Shown one piece after another: positions 55,562 to 63,597 of a stretch of DNA of 64,000 bases. Below the pieces are notes generated by a model. It did not search any database and was not told the DNA's origin. It saw nothing but the letters and a program-made list of their open reading frames with translations. Both the position numbers and the translations under genes were made by a program. Within the stretch, counting starts at the first letter, position 1, and every line of letters begins with the position of its first letter. The DNA is from Seonamhaeicola algicola (GTDB lineage Bacteria; Bacteroidota; Bacteroidia; Flavobacteriales; Flavobacteriaceae). The stretch lies in NCBI RefSeq assembly GCF_007997385.1, contig NZ_VOSC01000012.1, positions 248,001-312,000 on the forward strand, read 5' to 3'.

Positions 55562-56383
55562 TTATAATTCTTTTTTGATTTTCTCTATAAAATCAGATAA
55601 TGTTTTTAAATTATAAACGTGTGGAATATGCGTAAATGCTTCTTGTAATTTGTTTTTTGCAGAAAACCATCCTTGACCGTCAGTTATCCAAACAAACTCA
55701 AATTTGTCATATTGATTAATTTTGGGTGCTAAATCTGTGTATGACCTTGCCACTTCGTTAAGTTTTGAACCACCTCCATTATAAAAGTTTGTTTCTATCA
55801 AATAGGTGTTTTTTCTAGTTTTAATGACAAAATCAAATCTTTTTACATCTTTACCAAAATGTATAAGTTCTGGAAATGTAGTATGCTTTACTTCTGTTTC
55901 AAATGGAACCCCATTTTTATTGAATTTTTTTGAGATAGCCTTTTCCATATTTTTACCACCTCTGTTTTTACGAGCATTAGTATCAAGTCCAACCTCAATT
56001 CCAAAAACGTAATCTACTAAGTTTTTTATCTGCTTATTTTTTAGGACGTCTGCAAGACCTGTTTTCATTATAAATTCATAAACTGATTCCGAAGTTTCAA
56101 AATAACTGTTTAGTTCTTTTAAGTTTCCGTCATCATCTAAAACTGATCTATTGTCTCTTACTGCAATAATGATGTTTAGAACTGAAAAACAACTATTGTT
56201 CTCTTGAAAGAGTTTTTTAACCGCTTCTTTCAAATTTTCTTTACCAATTAGATAGTTTAATTGATTTAACTTTATTGATATTGAATCAACATTTTTTGTG
56301 ATTTTTTCAAAATCAACAAAAAAATCAAGTGTTGAATTTGTTGTACTTAATTGTGATAAAAATTCATCAAACGATTTGGGCAT
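55562..56383 (-). CDS. dpnB: Type II restriction endonuclease, DpnII family (expected GATC)
   Basis: 273 residues, near DpnII (288). The start PKSFDEFLSQLSTTNSTLDFFVDFEKI resembles DpnII/MboI enzymes (read FDEFLSQL and TLDFFVDFEKI), with GLDTNARKNRGGKNMEKAIS in the middle. A PD-(D/E)xK-like core follows: FGKDVKRFDFVIKTRKNTYL then IETNFYNGGGSKLNEVARSY, with Asp and Glu-x-N in the catalytic positions. It is expected to cut unmethylated GATC. It overlaps the methylase gene upstream by 17 bases, which would help delay its expression until the methylase is made. Confidence 0.85.
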   Translation of the reverse strand: MPKSFDEFLSQLSTTNSTLDFFVDFEKITKNVDSISIKLNQLNYLIGKENLKEAVKKLFQENNSCFSVLNIIIAVRDNRSVLDDDGNLKELNSYFETSESVYEFIMKTGLADVLKNKQIKNLVDYVFGIEVGLDTNARKNRGGKNMEKAISKKFNKNGVPFETEVKHTTFPELIHFGKDVKRFDFVIKTRKNTYLIETNFYNGGGSKLNEVARSYTDLAPKINQYDKFEFVWITDGQGWFSAKNKLQEAFTHIPHVYNLKTLSDFIEKIKKEL

Positions 56384-57284
56384 ACTCTCTATTGTTGTTA
56401 GTGATTAGTAGTTCTGTTAATTTTCCTCTTTTGCTTGGATTTGCGTTAATACTTCTGCGTGCATTTACTCTGTGAATATTAAAGTCTGAATATAAATCAT
56501 CAAAAAAATTGTCGTTAGGATTTTTCCCTTTAACATCTGAATTACTTAAAATCCATTTATGATTCAAGTCGTCTAATTGTGTGCAAAAATCTCTTAAACG
56601 CACTTGTTCTGAATCATTAAACTCGTCTTTTGCATAAGAATTAAAACTTGAAGTTTCGCTTAATGGTTTGTATGGTGGATCAAAATAGAAAAAGGTGTTA
56701 TCTGTTGCTAAATTTAATGTTTCTGAATAATCTCCATTTAAAATTACTACTCTTTGAAGTACTTTAGAGACCGCTCTTAAATTTTCTTTATTACAAATTA
56801 AAGGTTTTTTATAGCTACCGATTGGAACGTTAAATTCGTTTTTACGGTTTACCCGAAAAAGTCCATTAAAACAGGTTCTGTTTAAGAAAATAAACAAAGC
56901 ACTTTGTGTTATTTGATTTGAAGTTCTCGAATTGAAAAGTGTTCTTTTTTCATAATAATATTCTTTTTTCTCTGTATCATTATGAGATAAAAGATAAAAT
57001 TCCGTTTGCCAATTTGAAAGGGTATTTATTAATTTTTCAACATCTTCTTTTATAGAAATATAACAATTTGTTAAGTCTGTGTTTATGTCGTTTATAACTG
57101 CATTTTCCATATTAGGAAATTGTTCTAGCATCCAAAATAAAACTGCTCCACTTCCAACAAATGGTTCTATATATGTAAAACTGCTTTCAAATATATTTTT
57201 AGGTAATTGATTTTCAATCTGTTCAATTAATTGAGTTTTTCCTCCAGCCCATTTCAAGAATGGTTTTGCAATTACTTTTTTCAT
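56367..57284 (-). CDS. dpnM: DNA adenine methylase, Dam/DpnM type (GATC)
   Basis: 305 residues. KPFLKWAGGKTQLIEQIENQ with FTYIEPFVGSGAVLFWML forms motif X and I (residues 7-60), and FFYFDPPYKPLSETSSFNSY carries motif IV near 188: the alpha-class order of Dam and DpnM. It methylates adenine in double-stranded GATC, protecting against the adjacent endonuclease. It is the first gene of the three-gene cassette, oriented opposite to the integrase and Rep genes, near the right end of the element. Confidence 0.92.
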   Translation of the reverse strand: MKKVIAKPFLKWAGGKTQLIEQIENQLPKNIFESSFTYIEPFVGSGAVLFWMLEQFPNMENAVINDINTDLTNCYISIKEDVEKLINTLSNWQTEFYLLSHNDTEKKEYYYEKRTLFNSRTSNQITQSALFIFLNRTCFNGLFRVNRKNEFNVPIGSYKKPLICNKENLRAVSKVLQRVVILNGDYSETLNLATDNTFFYFDPPYKPLSETSSFNSYAKDEFNDSEQVRLRDFCTQLDDLNHKWILSNSDVKGKNPNDNFFDDLYSDFNIHRVNARRSINANPSKRGKLTELLITNNNREYAQIV

Positions 57285-57335
57285 TAAAATATTTATTTAA
57301 CGTAAAAATACATTTTCTTTTTCTATTAAAATAAT

Positions 57336-57355
57336 CGTCCCCTCATTCGTCCCCT
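57336..57355 (+). repeat. Right subterminal direct repeat (possible integrase arm site)
   Basis: The same 20 bases as 51168-51187 (two CGTCCCCT octamers spaced by CATT), in the same orientation, 55 bases inside the right core. Confidence 0.6.
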
Positions 57356-57361
57356 AGAAAC

Positions 57362-57395
57362 AAAAAAGCCTCATAAACTCAATGTTTACAAGGCT
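57362..57395 (-). terminator. Terminator of the CAT-anticodon tRNA, element-borne copy
   Basis: Read leftwards: AAGCCTTGTAAAC, loop, GTTTATGAGGCTT and T-run. It lies just downstream of the tRNA and is diverged in loop and flank from the copy at 50987-51022, as expected if the element brought its own version. Confidence 0.75.
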
Positions 57396-57410
57396 TTACA
57401 ATCTATGAAA

Positions 57411-57423
57411 GTGGTCCCACCTG
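57411..57423. repeat. attR core within the tRNA 3' end
   Basis: GTGGTCCCACCTG, identical to 51033-51045; bases 57412-57423 belong to the tRNA acceptor and T-stem. Confidence 0.75.
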
Positions 57424-57485
57424 GGCTCGAACCAGGGACTTTCTGATTATGAGTCAGATACTCTAACCAACTGAGTTATAGGACC
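57412..57485 (-). tRNA. tRNA with anticodon CAT (Met elongator, or Ile2)
   Basis: Minus-strand cloverleaf: acceptor GGTCCTA with TGGGACC (one G-U), D-stem ACTC/GAGT, anticodon stem TCTGA/TCAGA with loop CTCATAA, T-stem CCTGG/CCAGG with TTCGAGC, discriminator A. CAT can be elongator Met or lysidine-modified Ile2; I cannot decide which, but it is not a typical initiator. It is the integration target of the element to its left and may be cotranscribed with mce. Confidence 0.9.
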
Positions 57486-57564
57486 CATTAGCTTTACGCT
57501 AATTATACTCTTTTTAAAAAGAGAGTGCAATATTACTACTTATTTTAAAACTCTACAAGAAAAA

Positions 57565-57969
57565 TTAATCCTTTATTGTTTCGCAAAGCTCAATTAAAAC
57601 ACCGCTAGTACTTTTTGGGTGTAAAAAAGCTACTTTTTTATTATCGGCTCCTAATTTTGGCACATCGTTTAAAACTGTAAACCCTTCTTTTTTTAAACGT
57701 TTTATTTCAGCTTCAATATTATCAACATCAAAGGCTATGTGGTGAATGCCTTCTCCCTTTTTTTCAATAAACTTTGCTATTGGGCTATTGGGTTTGGTAG
57801 CTTCAAGTAATTCTATCTTGTTTTTGCCTACTTTAAAAAACGAGGTTTTTACACCTTCAGTTTCAACAGTTTCAATTTTATAGTGCGGTTTTGCAAATAA
57901 TTTTGAAAACAATGTGTTAGCATCATCTAAATTTTTAACAGCTATACCAATATGTTCTATTTTATTCAT
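57565..57969 (-). CDS. mce: Methylmalonyl-CoA epimerase
   Basis: 134 residues. Vicinal-oxygen-chelate fold with metal-binding His in MNKIEHIGIAVKNLDDAN, Glu/Gln region, His in GEGIHHIAFDVDNIEAE and Glu in GVLIELCETIKD, matching methylmalonyl-CoA epimerases. It interconverts (R)- and (S)-methylmalonyl-CoA in propionate and branched-chain degradation. No mutase genes are adjacent. The CAT tRNA lies 79 bases downstream on the same strand. Confidence 0.93.
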   Translation of the reverse strand: MNKIEHIGIAVKNLDDANTLFSKLFAKPHYKIETVETEGVKTSFFKVGKNKIELLEATKPNSPIAKFIEKKGEGIHHIAFDVDNIEAEIKRLKKEGFTVLNDVPKLGADNKKVAFLHPKSTSGVLIELCETIKD

Positions 57970-58081
57970 ATATTACTTTTAAAGAAAGGTACAAAAATTG
58001 TAAATTAAAAAGCATTATTATGTTTAAATAACCTTTATTTTTGCAGAATATAACCAGTTTTTGGTTTAAAAAAGATAACAC

Positions 58082-58477
58082 GTGGAAGAGAGTCAAAGAC
58101 AGAAAAAAATAGCATCAGTACTTCAAAAAGATTTAGTTGATGTGTTACAAAGAGCCGCAACACAAGGTGGTTTACAAGGGGTGTTAATTTCAGTTACAAA
58201 AGTATCTGTAACGGTAGATTTATCAATAGCTAAGGTGTATTTAAGTATTTTTCCTAACAACAAAGCCAAAGAACTTGTGCAAGGCATAAAAACCAATACT
58301 GCTTTTATAAAGCACGAATTGGCACAACGTACAAAAAACCAATTACGCAGAATGCCTGAACTTAATTTTTATTTAGATGATTCTTTGGAATATATTGACG
58401 GTATTGAACGCTCATTAAAAGGCTTAGAAAACCCAATTAATAACCCTGATTTACTGGATAAAAGAAAAAAATCTTAA
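58082..58477 (+). CDS. rbfA: Ribosome-binding factor A
   Basis: 131 residues from GTG. The KH-type fold is indicated by SQRQKKIASVLQKDLVDVLQ, GVLISVTKVSVTVDLSIAKVYLSIF (read GVLISVTKVSVTVDLS) and LAQRTKNQLRRMPELNFYLD. It assists late maturation of the 30S subunit. Its stop codon is directly followed by the TTG start of the permease gene, a conserved flavobacterial pairing. Confidence 0.92.
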   Translation: MEESQRQKKIASVLQKDLVDVLQRAATQGGLQGVLISVTKVSVTVDLSIAKVYLSIFPNNKAKELVQGIKTNTAFIKHELAQRTKNQLRRMPELNFYLDDSLEYIDGIERSLKGLENPINNPDLLDKRKKS

Positions 58478-59692
58478 TTGAATATATCCTTATACATTGC
58501 CAAACGTTACCTGCGCTCTAAAAGCACAAACAATGCTATAAATTTTATTACTTATTTTGCACTTTTTGGTGTTATTTTAGGTTCGGCATCATTATTTATA
58601 GTATTATCAGGTTTTGCTGGTTTAAAAGATTTTACTTTAGATTTCACTAATATTGTTGACCCTGACCTAAAAGCCCAAGCCACCAAAGGCAAAACATTTT
58701 TTTTAACAGATAATGATATTGAACAGCTTAATGCTTTAGATGAAATTGCGCAATTTTCAAAAATTGTTGAAGAACGTGTTTTAATTACTTCTGAAGCAAA
58801 AAAAACTTTAGCAACAGTTAAAGGTGTTGATGCTTTTTATAACCAAGTTGTTGATATAGAATCTCAAATAGATTATGGTAACTGGCTAGAACAAAATAGC
58901 AACCAAATAGTTTGTGGTTGGGGTATTGCCAACACCCTATCAATTGGTGTTTTAGATTATACCAAACCTATAAATATTTACGTACCAAAACCAGGCAAAA
59001 AACAAATTACCTCAACAACCAATGCTTTTAATACTGTAAAAGCTACAAACGTGGGTGTTTTTTATATAAATGAAAAACTAAACGATAATTACATTTTTGC
59101 TCCTACAAACCTGGTTACCAAACTTTTAAGCTACAAGGCTAACCAAATTACAGCATTAGAATTTAAATTAATAACAAATGCCAACGTTGAAAATACTGCA
59201 CAAAAAATACAAAACATTTTAGGTAATAAAGTAATACTTAAAAACAGGGCACAATTAAATGACGCGCTGTATAAAATGTTAAACACAGAATATTTAGCAG
59301 TTTACCTTATTTTTACACTTGTTTTAATAATAGCCTTTTTTAACGTAATTGGCTCATTAATAATGATGATGTTAGACAAAAAACAAAGTTTAAGTACTTT
59401 ATTTAATATGGGTGTAAGTTTAAAAGATATTAAAAAAATATTTTTCTATCAAGGTAGCCTAATGAGTATAGTTGGCGGATTTGTAGGTGTAATTTTAGGC
59501 TTAATTTTAATTGTAAACCAAACATACGGACCTGATTTTTTAAAGGTTTACATTACACCAACATTAGTGTATCCTACAAAAATTAAATTTACAAACTTAA
59601 TTTTAGTATTTGTAACTATATCTGTTTTAGGTATTGTGGCATCAAAAATAGCTTCAGCAAGAATTACAAAAAGCTTAATTAAAACTATTTAG
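58478..59692 (+). CDS. ABC transporter permease of the LolC/LolE (FtsX-like) type
   Basis: 404 residues from TTG, which is the first base after the rbfA stop. N-terminal helix after YIAKRYLRSKSTNNAINFIT and the GVILGSASLFIVLSGFAG membrane segment, a large periplasmic domain (about 45-270), then three helices (AVYLIFTLVLIIAFFNVIGS, SIVGGFVGVILGLILIV, and a final one). This resembles the subunits that extract lipoproteins with LolD, although a single LolC/E-like protein is usual in Bacteroidota. No ATPase gene is adjacent. Confidence 0.85.
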   Translation: MNISLYIAKRYLRSKSTNNAINFITYFALFGVILGSASLFIVLSGFAGLKDFTLDFTNIVDPDLKAQATKGKTFFLTDNDIEQLNALDEIAQFSKIVEERVLITSEAKKTLATVKGVDAFYNQVVDIESQIDYGNWLEQNSNQIVCGWGIANTLSIGVLDYTKPINIYVPKPGKKQITSTTNAFNTVKATNVGVFYINEKLNDNYIFAPTNLVTKLLSYKANQITALEFKLITNANVENTAQKIQNILGNKVILKNRAQLNDALYKMLNTEYLAVYLIFTLVLIIAFFNVIGSLIMMMLDKKQSLSTLFNMGVSLKDIKKIFFYQGSLMSIVGGFVGVILGLILIVNQTYGPDFLKVYITPTLVYPTKIKFTNLILVFVTISVLGIVASKIASARITKSLIKTI

Positions 59693-59725
59693 TTTAAAAT
59701 TTTGTTATTGTGTAATATCATTGTT

Positions 59726-60007
59726 TTAAGAATGCTTCCTATCAATATGCCCTAAACTTTTATTGGGTGCAATAACATCTCTAACCAATTGTTTTAGTTT
59801 AGTAATTTCTGGAAACCCATTCATTTCTTTACGAGACCAAATTTTTTCATCATTGGCATATACTTCAAAAATACCACCTGTGCCGGGTATTAATGTTAAT
59901 GCATCAATATCATCTTTAAAAGTGGTAAGTAATTCTTGAGACATCCAAGTGGCACGTAACAACCATTGGCACTGTGTACAATATGTTATTTTTATATGTG
60001 ATTTCAT
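59726..60007 (-). CDS. SelT/SelW/SelH-family (Rdx) thioredoxin-like protein
   Basis: 93 residues. The CxxC redox motif is in ITYCTQCQWLLRATWMSQEL near residue 9; in eukaryotic selenoproteins of this family one of these residues is selenocysteine. LIPGTGGIFEVYANDEKIWS and NGFPEITKLKQLVRDVI are the following conserved parts. The function is a thiol-redox role of unknown target. It lies 18 bases downstream of the dus gene on the same strand. Confidence 0.9.
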   Translation of the reverse strand: MKSHIKITYCTQCQWLLRATWMSQELLTTFKDDIDALTLIPGTGGIFEVYANDEKIWSRKEMNGFPEITKLKQLVRDVIAPNKSLGHIDRKHS

Positions 60008-60025
60008 ATTGAAATTAACAAGCAG

Positions 60026-61021
60026 TTAAACGGTAAATTCATATCCTGAAAACTTATCTAAAACTTCATCAAAGGTTGCAAAAACATCTTCAGGTTTATC
60101 ACTTGTAACCATTTTTGTGCGGTATTCCTTAAAATGCGGAATACCTTTAAAATAGTTGGTATAATGGCGTCTGGTTTCAAAAACTCCTAAAGTTTCACCT
60201 TTCCAATCAATAGACATTTGTAAGTGGCGGCGCGCTGCTTCAACACGTTCTTCTAAAGAAATAGGCGGTAAATATGTGCCTGTTTTAAAATAGTGCTTTA
60301 CTTGTTTAAAAAACCACGGGTTTCCAATGCTTGCACGCCCAATCATGGCGCCATCTAAACCGTAACTATCACGCATTTCGGCAGCTTTTTCAGGCGAATC
60401 TACATCGCCATTTCCAAACACCGGAATATGCATTCTTGGGTTATTTTTTACGGCTGCAATAGGTTTCCAATCGGCATTCCCTTTGTACATTTGAGCCCTA
60501 GTGCGCCCATGAATAGAAATGGCTTTACAACCCACATCTTGCAACCTTTCGGCCACCTCAACAATTCGTATAGAATCGTGGTCCCAACCTAAACGGGTTT
60601 TTACTGTAATAGGTAAATTGGTGCGTTTTACCATTTCGGCAGTAAGCTTTTCCATAAGGCAGATATCTTTTAAAATACCTGCACCTGCACCTTTACTAAC
60701 TACTTTTTTTACTGGGCACCCAAAATTAATATCAATAATATCTGGTTTAGATTTTTCTACAATATCAATGGTTTGAAGCATGCTATCTAGATTAGCTCCA
60801 AAGATTTGAATACCTACGGGCCTTTCTTTTTCATAAATATCTAGTTTCATAACACTTTTAGCAGCATTACGTATTAAACCTTCGCTAGATACAAACTCGG
60901 TGTAAACAACATCGGCTCCTTGCTCTTTACACAATGCACGAAAAGGCGGATCACTAACATCTTCCATGGGTGCTAAAAGCAACGGAAAATCTGGCAGTTC
61001 TATGTTATCTATTTTTACCAT
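60026..61021 (-). CDS. dusB: tRNA-dihydrouridine synthase (DusB type)
   Basis: 331 residues. FMN TIM-barrel motifs: PLLLAPMEDVSDPPFRALCK, DINFGCPVKKVVSKGAGAGI with the catalytic Cys near 100, TVKTRLGWDHDSIRIVEVAE, SIHGRTRAQMYKGNADW, FGNGDVDSPEKA and GAMIGRASIGNPWFF. It reduces uridines in the tRNA D-loop. The NADPH-dependent flavoenzyme is followed by the SelW-like gene. Confidence 0.94.
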   Translation of the reverse strand: MVKIDNIELPDFPLLLAPMEDVSDPPFRALCKEQGADVVYTEFVSSEGLIRNAAKSVMKLDIYEKERPVGIQIFGANLDSMLQTIDIVEKSKPDIIDINFGCPVKKVVSKGAGAGILKDICLMEKLTAEMVKRTNLPITVKTRLGWDHDSIRIVEVAERLQDVGCKAISIHGRTRAQMYKGNADWKPIAAVKNNPRMHIPVFGNGDVDSPEKAAEMRDSYGLDGAMIGRASIGNPWFFKQVKHYFKTGTYLPPISLEERVEAARRHLQMSIDWKGETLGVFETRRHYTNYFKGIPHFKEYRTKMVTSDKPEDVFATFDEVLDKFSGYEFTV

Positions 61022-61089
61022 ACAATTATTTGAAGTTGCAAAATTACTGTTTTTTGTTGAAAGCTTTATATTTATAAAAAATAGACACC

Positions 61090-61833
61090 TTGCAAATACC
61101 TTTTGAGCCTCAATTATTTGGTTATAATATTAATATTCATTTGGTTTTAGAATATTTAGCATTCTTTATTGGATTTAGGTATTATGTGTATTTAAGACGG
61201 AAAAGTACTGATGCTATTTCATCAAACAACAGGCTAACAATTATTTTAGGTGCTGCTTTAGGTGCTTTAATTGGCTCTAGGTTAATGGGTGTTTTAGAAA
61301 ATCCGTTAGTTGAATTCACTAAAGAAAATAGCATTCAGCTTTTAAATGCAAAAACCATTATGGGCGGTTTGTTTGGTGGTTTATTGGGTGTTGAGCTTGC
61401 TAAAAAGTGTATTGGCGAAACACAATCTTCTGGCGATTTGTTTACGCTGCCCATAATTTTAGGTATTTTTATTGGGCGTATTGGCTGTTTTTTATCGGGT
61501 ATTAATGAGTTTACCTATGGTAAAAAAACAGCCTTTTTTATGGGTATGGATTTAGGCGATGGTGTTTTACGCCACCCAACAGCATTATATGAACTTGTGT
61601 TTTTGGCACTACTGTTTTTCTTTTTAAAATATGGTAAAAAACGAAGCTTACTTAAAAATGGTGCTGTTTTTAAATGGTTTATGATACTGTATTTTGCCTT
61701 TAGATTTTTTATTGAATTTTTAAAACCCAACGTTTTTTACATTTTTGGTTTAAGCAGCATTCAAATATTATGCATAATTTGTATGCTTTATTACAGAAAA
61801 ACTTTAGTATCTTTTACAAAACAAACACCATAA
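61090..61833 (+). CDS. Lgt-like (prolipoprotein diacylglyceryl transferase-like) membrane protein with altered active site
   Basis: 247 residues from TTG, shorter than typical Lgt, with about seven helices. Lgt landmarks can be placed: IMGGLFGGLLG near 90 where Lgt has HGG, GRIGCFLSG near 128-136 where Lgt has GRIxNF, RHPTALYELVF, and FRFFIEFLKP matching the Arg/Glu pair of the last helix. By this alignment the essential His is Met and the essential Asn is Cys, while the first Arg and last Arg/Glu remain. It is probably a paralogue acting on another glycerolipid-type substrate. It is the first gene of a four-gene set leading to a radical SAM enzyme. Confidence 0.78.
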   Translation: MQIPFEPQLFGYNINIHLVLEYLAFFIGFRYYVYLRRKSTDAISSNNRLTIILGAALGALIGSRLMGVLENPLVEFTKENSIQLLNAKTIMGGLFGGLLGVELAKKCIGETQSSGDLFTLPIILGIFIGRIGCFLSGINEFTYGKKTAFFMGMDLGDGVLRHPTALYELVFLALLFFFLKYGKKRSLLKNGAVFKWFMILYFAFRFFIEFLKPNVFYIFGLSSIQILCIICMLYYRKTLVSFTKQTP

Positions 61834-61837
61834 ACTA

Positions 61838-62041
61838 ATGAAGAATATATTAATGATTATTATTGCTCTTGTACTCTTTTTATTTATTACACTTCTTTAT
61901 TGGAAGTTTACTAATGGTTATGTGAAAAAGTTATATGGTAAAAAAATGTTTAATCAATGGGGCACTAGAATGTTTTATTGGACTAGCACAGTAATGATTT
62001 GTGGGCTTCTCACGGTATCTATATTAATGCTCTTTAAATAA
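61838..62041 (+). CDS. Small two-helix membrane protein, unknown function
   Basis: 67 residues. Two hydrophobic helices (ILMIIIALVLFLFITLLYW and MFYWTSTVMICGLLTVSILM) separated by a basic loop (NGYVKKLYGKKMFNQWGTR). It begins 4 bases after the Lgt-like gene, so the two are surely cotranscribed. No known family recognised. Confidence 0.75.
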   Translation: MKNILMIIIALVLFLFITLLYWKFTNGYVKKLYGKKMFNQWGTRMFYWTSTVMICGLLTVSILMLFK

Positions 62042-62081
62042 CGAAAAGCTGAAACCTCCTACTTAATTAGTAAATACCTCT

Positions 62082-62164
62082 GCGTTAAGGATTGAGGCAT
62101 TTGTTGAAGCTCCTCGACGAAGGAGAGAGCGACTGCCGAAAGCCTGACCCTTGTGGTAACGCCC
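62082..62164 (-). repeat. Flavobacterial intergenic repeat, copy 2 (inverted)
   Basis: On the minus strand it begins GGGCGTTACCAC, continues GGGTCAGGCTTTC and ends CAATCCTTAACGC, matching copy 1 (25147-25231) at both ends and the central block. The variable middle holds a hairpin CTCCTTCGTCGAGGAG. It ends 17 bases before the radical SAM start and would add spurious residues if an earlier start were used. Confidence 0.75.
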
Positions 62165-62181
62165 AAATTAAAACATTAAAT

Positions 62182-63579
62182 ATGCCTGTTAGAAAATATA
62201 CCTATTACGACTATACTTTAAGCCTTTGCCCTGAATGTTTAAAGCGTGTTGATGCCAAAATTGTTTTTGAAAACAACAAAGTGTATATGCTAAAATATTG
62301 CAAAGAACACGGAAACTCTAAAGTACTAATTGCTGATGATATTGATTATTATAAAAACATAAGAAACTACAATAAACCTAGCGAAACACCATACACCTTT
62401 AATACCAAAACGCATTATGGTTGCCCTTATGATTGCGGCTTGTGCCCAGACCATGAACAACACTCGTGTTTAACGGTTATTGAGGTTACTGATAGGTGTA
62501 ATTTAACCTGCCCTACGTGTTATGCGGGCTCCTCGCCTACTTACGGAAGACATCGTACTTTAGATGAGGTAAAACAAATGCTTGATACTATTGTTAAAAA
62601 TGAAAAAGAGCCTGATGTGGTACAAATTTCGGGTGGCGAACCTACTATTCATCCACAATTTTGGGAAATTCTAGATTATGCCAAATCTCTACCCATTAGG
62701 CATTTAATGCTTAATACCAACGGTATAAAAATAGCTAAAGATGTTGCTTTTGCTGAAAAACTTAAAACCTATGCGCCAGATTTTGAAATTTATTTACAGT
62801 TTGATTCGTTTGAGAATAGCGTATTGCAAGAATTACGAGGTGCTAATTTGAATGAAGTACGGAAACAGGCTTTACATAATTTAAATAAATTAAACCTATC
62901 TACAACCTTAGTAGTTACGCTTCAAAAAGGCTTAAACGACCACGAAATTGGTAAAATTATAGATTATGCCCTAAAACAAAAATGTGTACGAGGTGTTACA
63001 TTTCAGCCCACACAAATTGCCGGCAGATTAGATAATTTTAACCCCGAAACTGATAGAATGACACTTACCGAAGTACGCAGAAACATCATGGAGCAAACCA
63101 ATATTTTTACATCTGATGATTTATTGCCGGTACCCTGTAACCCAGATGCATTGGTTATGGGTTATGCCTTAAAGCTTAATGGCCAGGTGTTTCCGTTAAC
63201 ACGCTATATTAACCCAAACGATTTGTTAGACAATAGCAAAAACACCATTATTTATGAGCAAGATGAACAGTTACATGGTAAAATGATTGAGCTTTTTAGC
63301 ACAGGAAATTCGGTTGAAGTGGCCGAAGAAAATTTAAAAAGCATAATGTGCTGCTTACCAAATATTGATGCGCCTAATTTAGGATATGATAATTTATTTC
63401 GTATCATTATAATGCAATTTATTGATGCTTATAACTTTGATGTACGCGCCATAAAAAAATCATGCGTGCATATTGTTAATAAAGACAATAAAATTATTCC
63501 TTTTGAAACCATGAATTTGTTTTATAGAGATGATAAAAAACAACGTTTACAAACACTTAGAAACCAGCTAACTTTTTAG
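62182..63579 (+). CDS. Radical SAM protein of the MJ0619 / tetraether-lipid-synthase type
   Basis: 465 residues from the ATG at 62182; the in-frame upstream region is repeat sequence. N-terminal rubredoxin-like site CPEC (near 16-19) with a later YCKEHG; second Cys cluster GCPYDCGLCPDHEQHSC (near 80-97); radical SAM cluster DRCNLTCPTCYAGSSP near 105-120 (CxxxCxxC); QISGGEPTIHP as the GGE motif; and C-terminal IMCCLPNID. This set of motifs matches the family that includes MJ0619 and archaeal tetraether synthase and related bacterial enzymes, which join lipid chains by C-C bonds. The assignment of activity is inference; an unusual lipid modification is suggested by the Lgt-like gene upstream. 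Confidence 0.82.
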   Translation: MPVRKYTYYDYTLSLCPECLKRVDAKIVFENNKVYMLKYCKEHGNSKVLIADDIDYYKNIRNYNKPSETPYTFNTKTHYGCPYDCGLCPDHEQHSCLTVIEVTDRCNLTCPTCYAGSSPTYGRHRTLDEVKQMLDTIVKNEKEPDVVQISGGEPTIHPQFWEILDYAKSLPIRHLMLNTNGIKIAKDVAFAEKLKTYAPDFEIYLQFDSFENSVLQELRGANLNEVRKQALHNLNKLNLSTTLVVTLQKGLNDHEIGKIIDYALKQKCVRGVTFQPTQIAGRLDNFNPETDRMTLTEVRRNIMEQTNIFTSDDLLPVPCNPDALVMGYALKLNGQVFPLTRYINPNDLLDNSKNTIIYEQDEQLHGKMIELFSTGNSVEVAEENLKSIMCCLPNIDAPNLGYDNLFRIIIMQFIDAYNFDVRAIKKSCVHIVNKDNKIIPFETMNLFYRDDKKQRLQTLRNQLTF

Positions 63580-63597
63580 CTTTAATTTTTTTTTTGA

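Larger units (their letters stand above)
51046..57410. mobile_element. Integrative element with HUH replication protein and DpnII-like R-M cassette
   Basis: About 6.4 kb bounded by the 13-bp core repeats at 51033-51045 and 57411-57423. It contains a tyrosine recombinase next to attL, an unknown protein, an excisionase-like HTH protein, a small unknown protein, an HUH Rep with iteron-like repeats, and three restriction-modification genes on the opposite strand. No relaxase, transfer or capsid gene is seen, so it is a plasmid-like or satellite-like integrative element, probably mobilised by a helper or as a free circle. Confidence 0.8.

Noticed and set aside
62092-62181. Longer N-terminus of the radical SAM protein
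   Set aside because: These bases are the inverted intergenic repeat; the family-like N-terminus begins at 62182.
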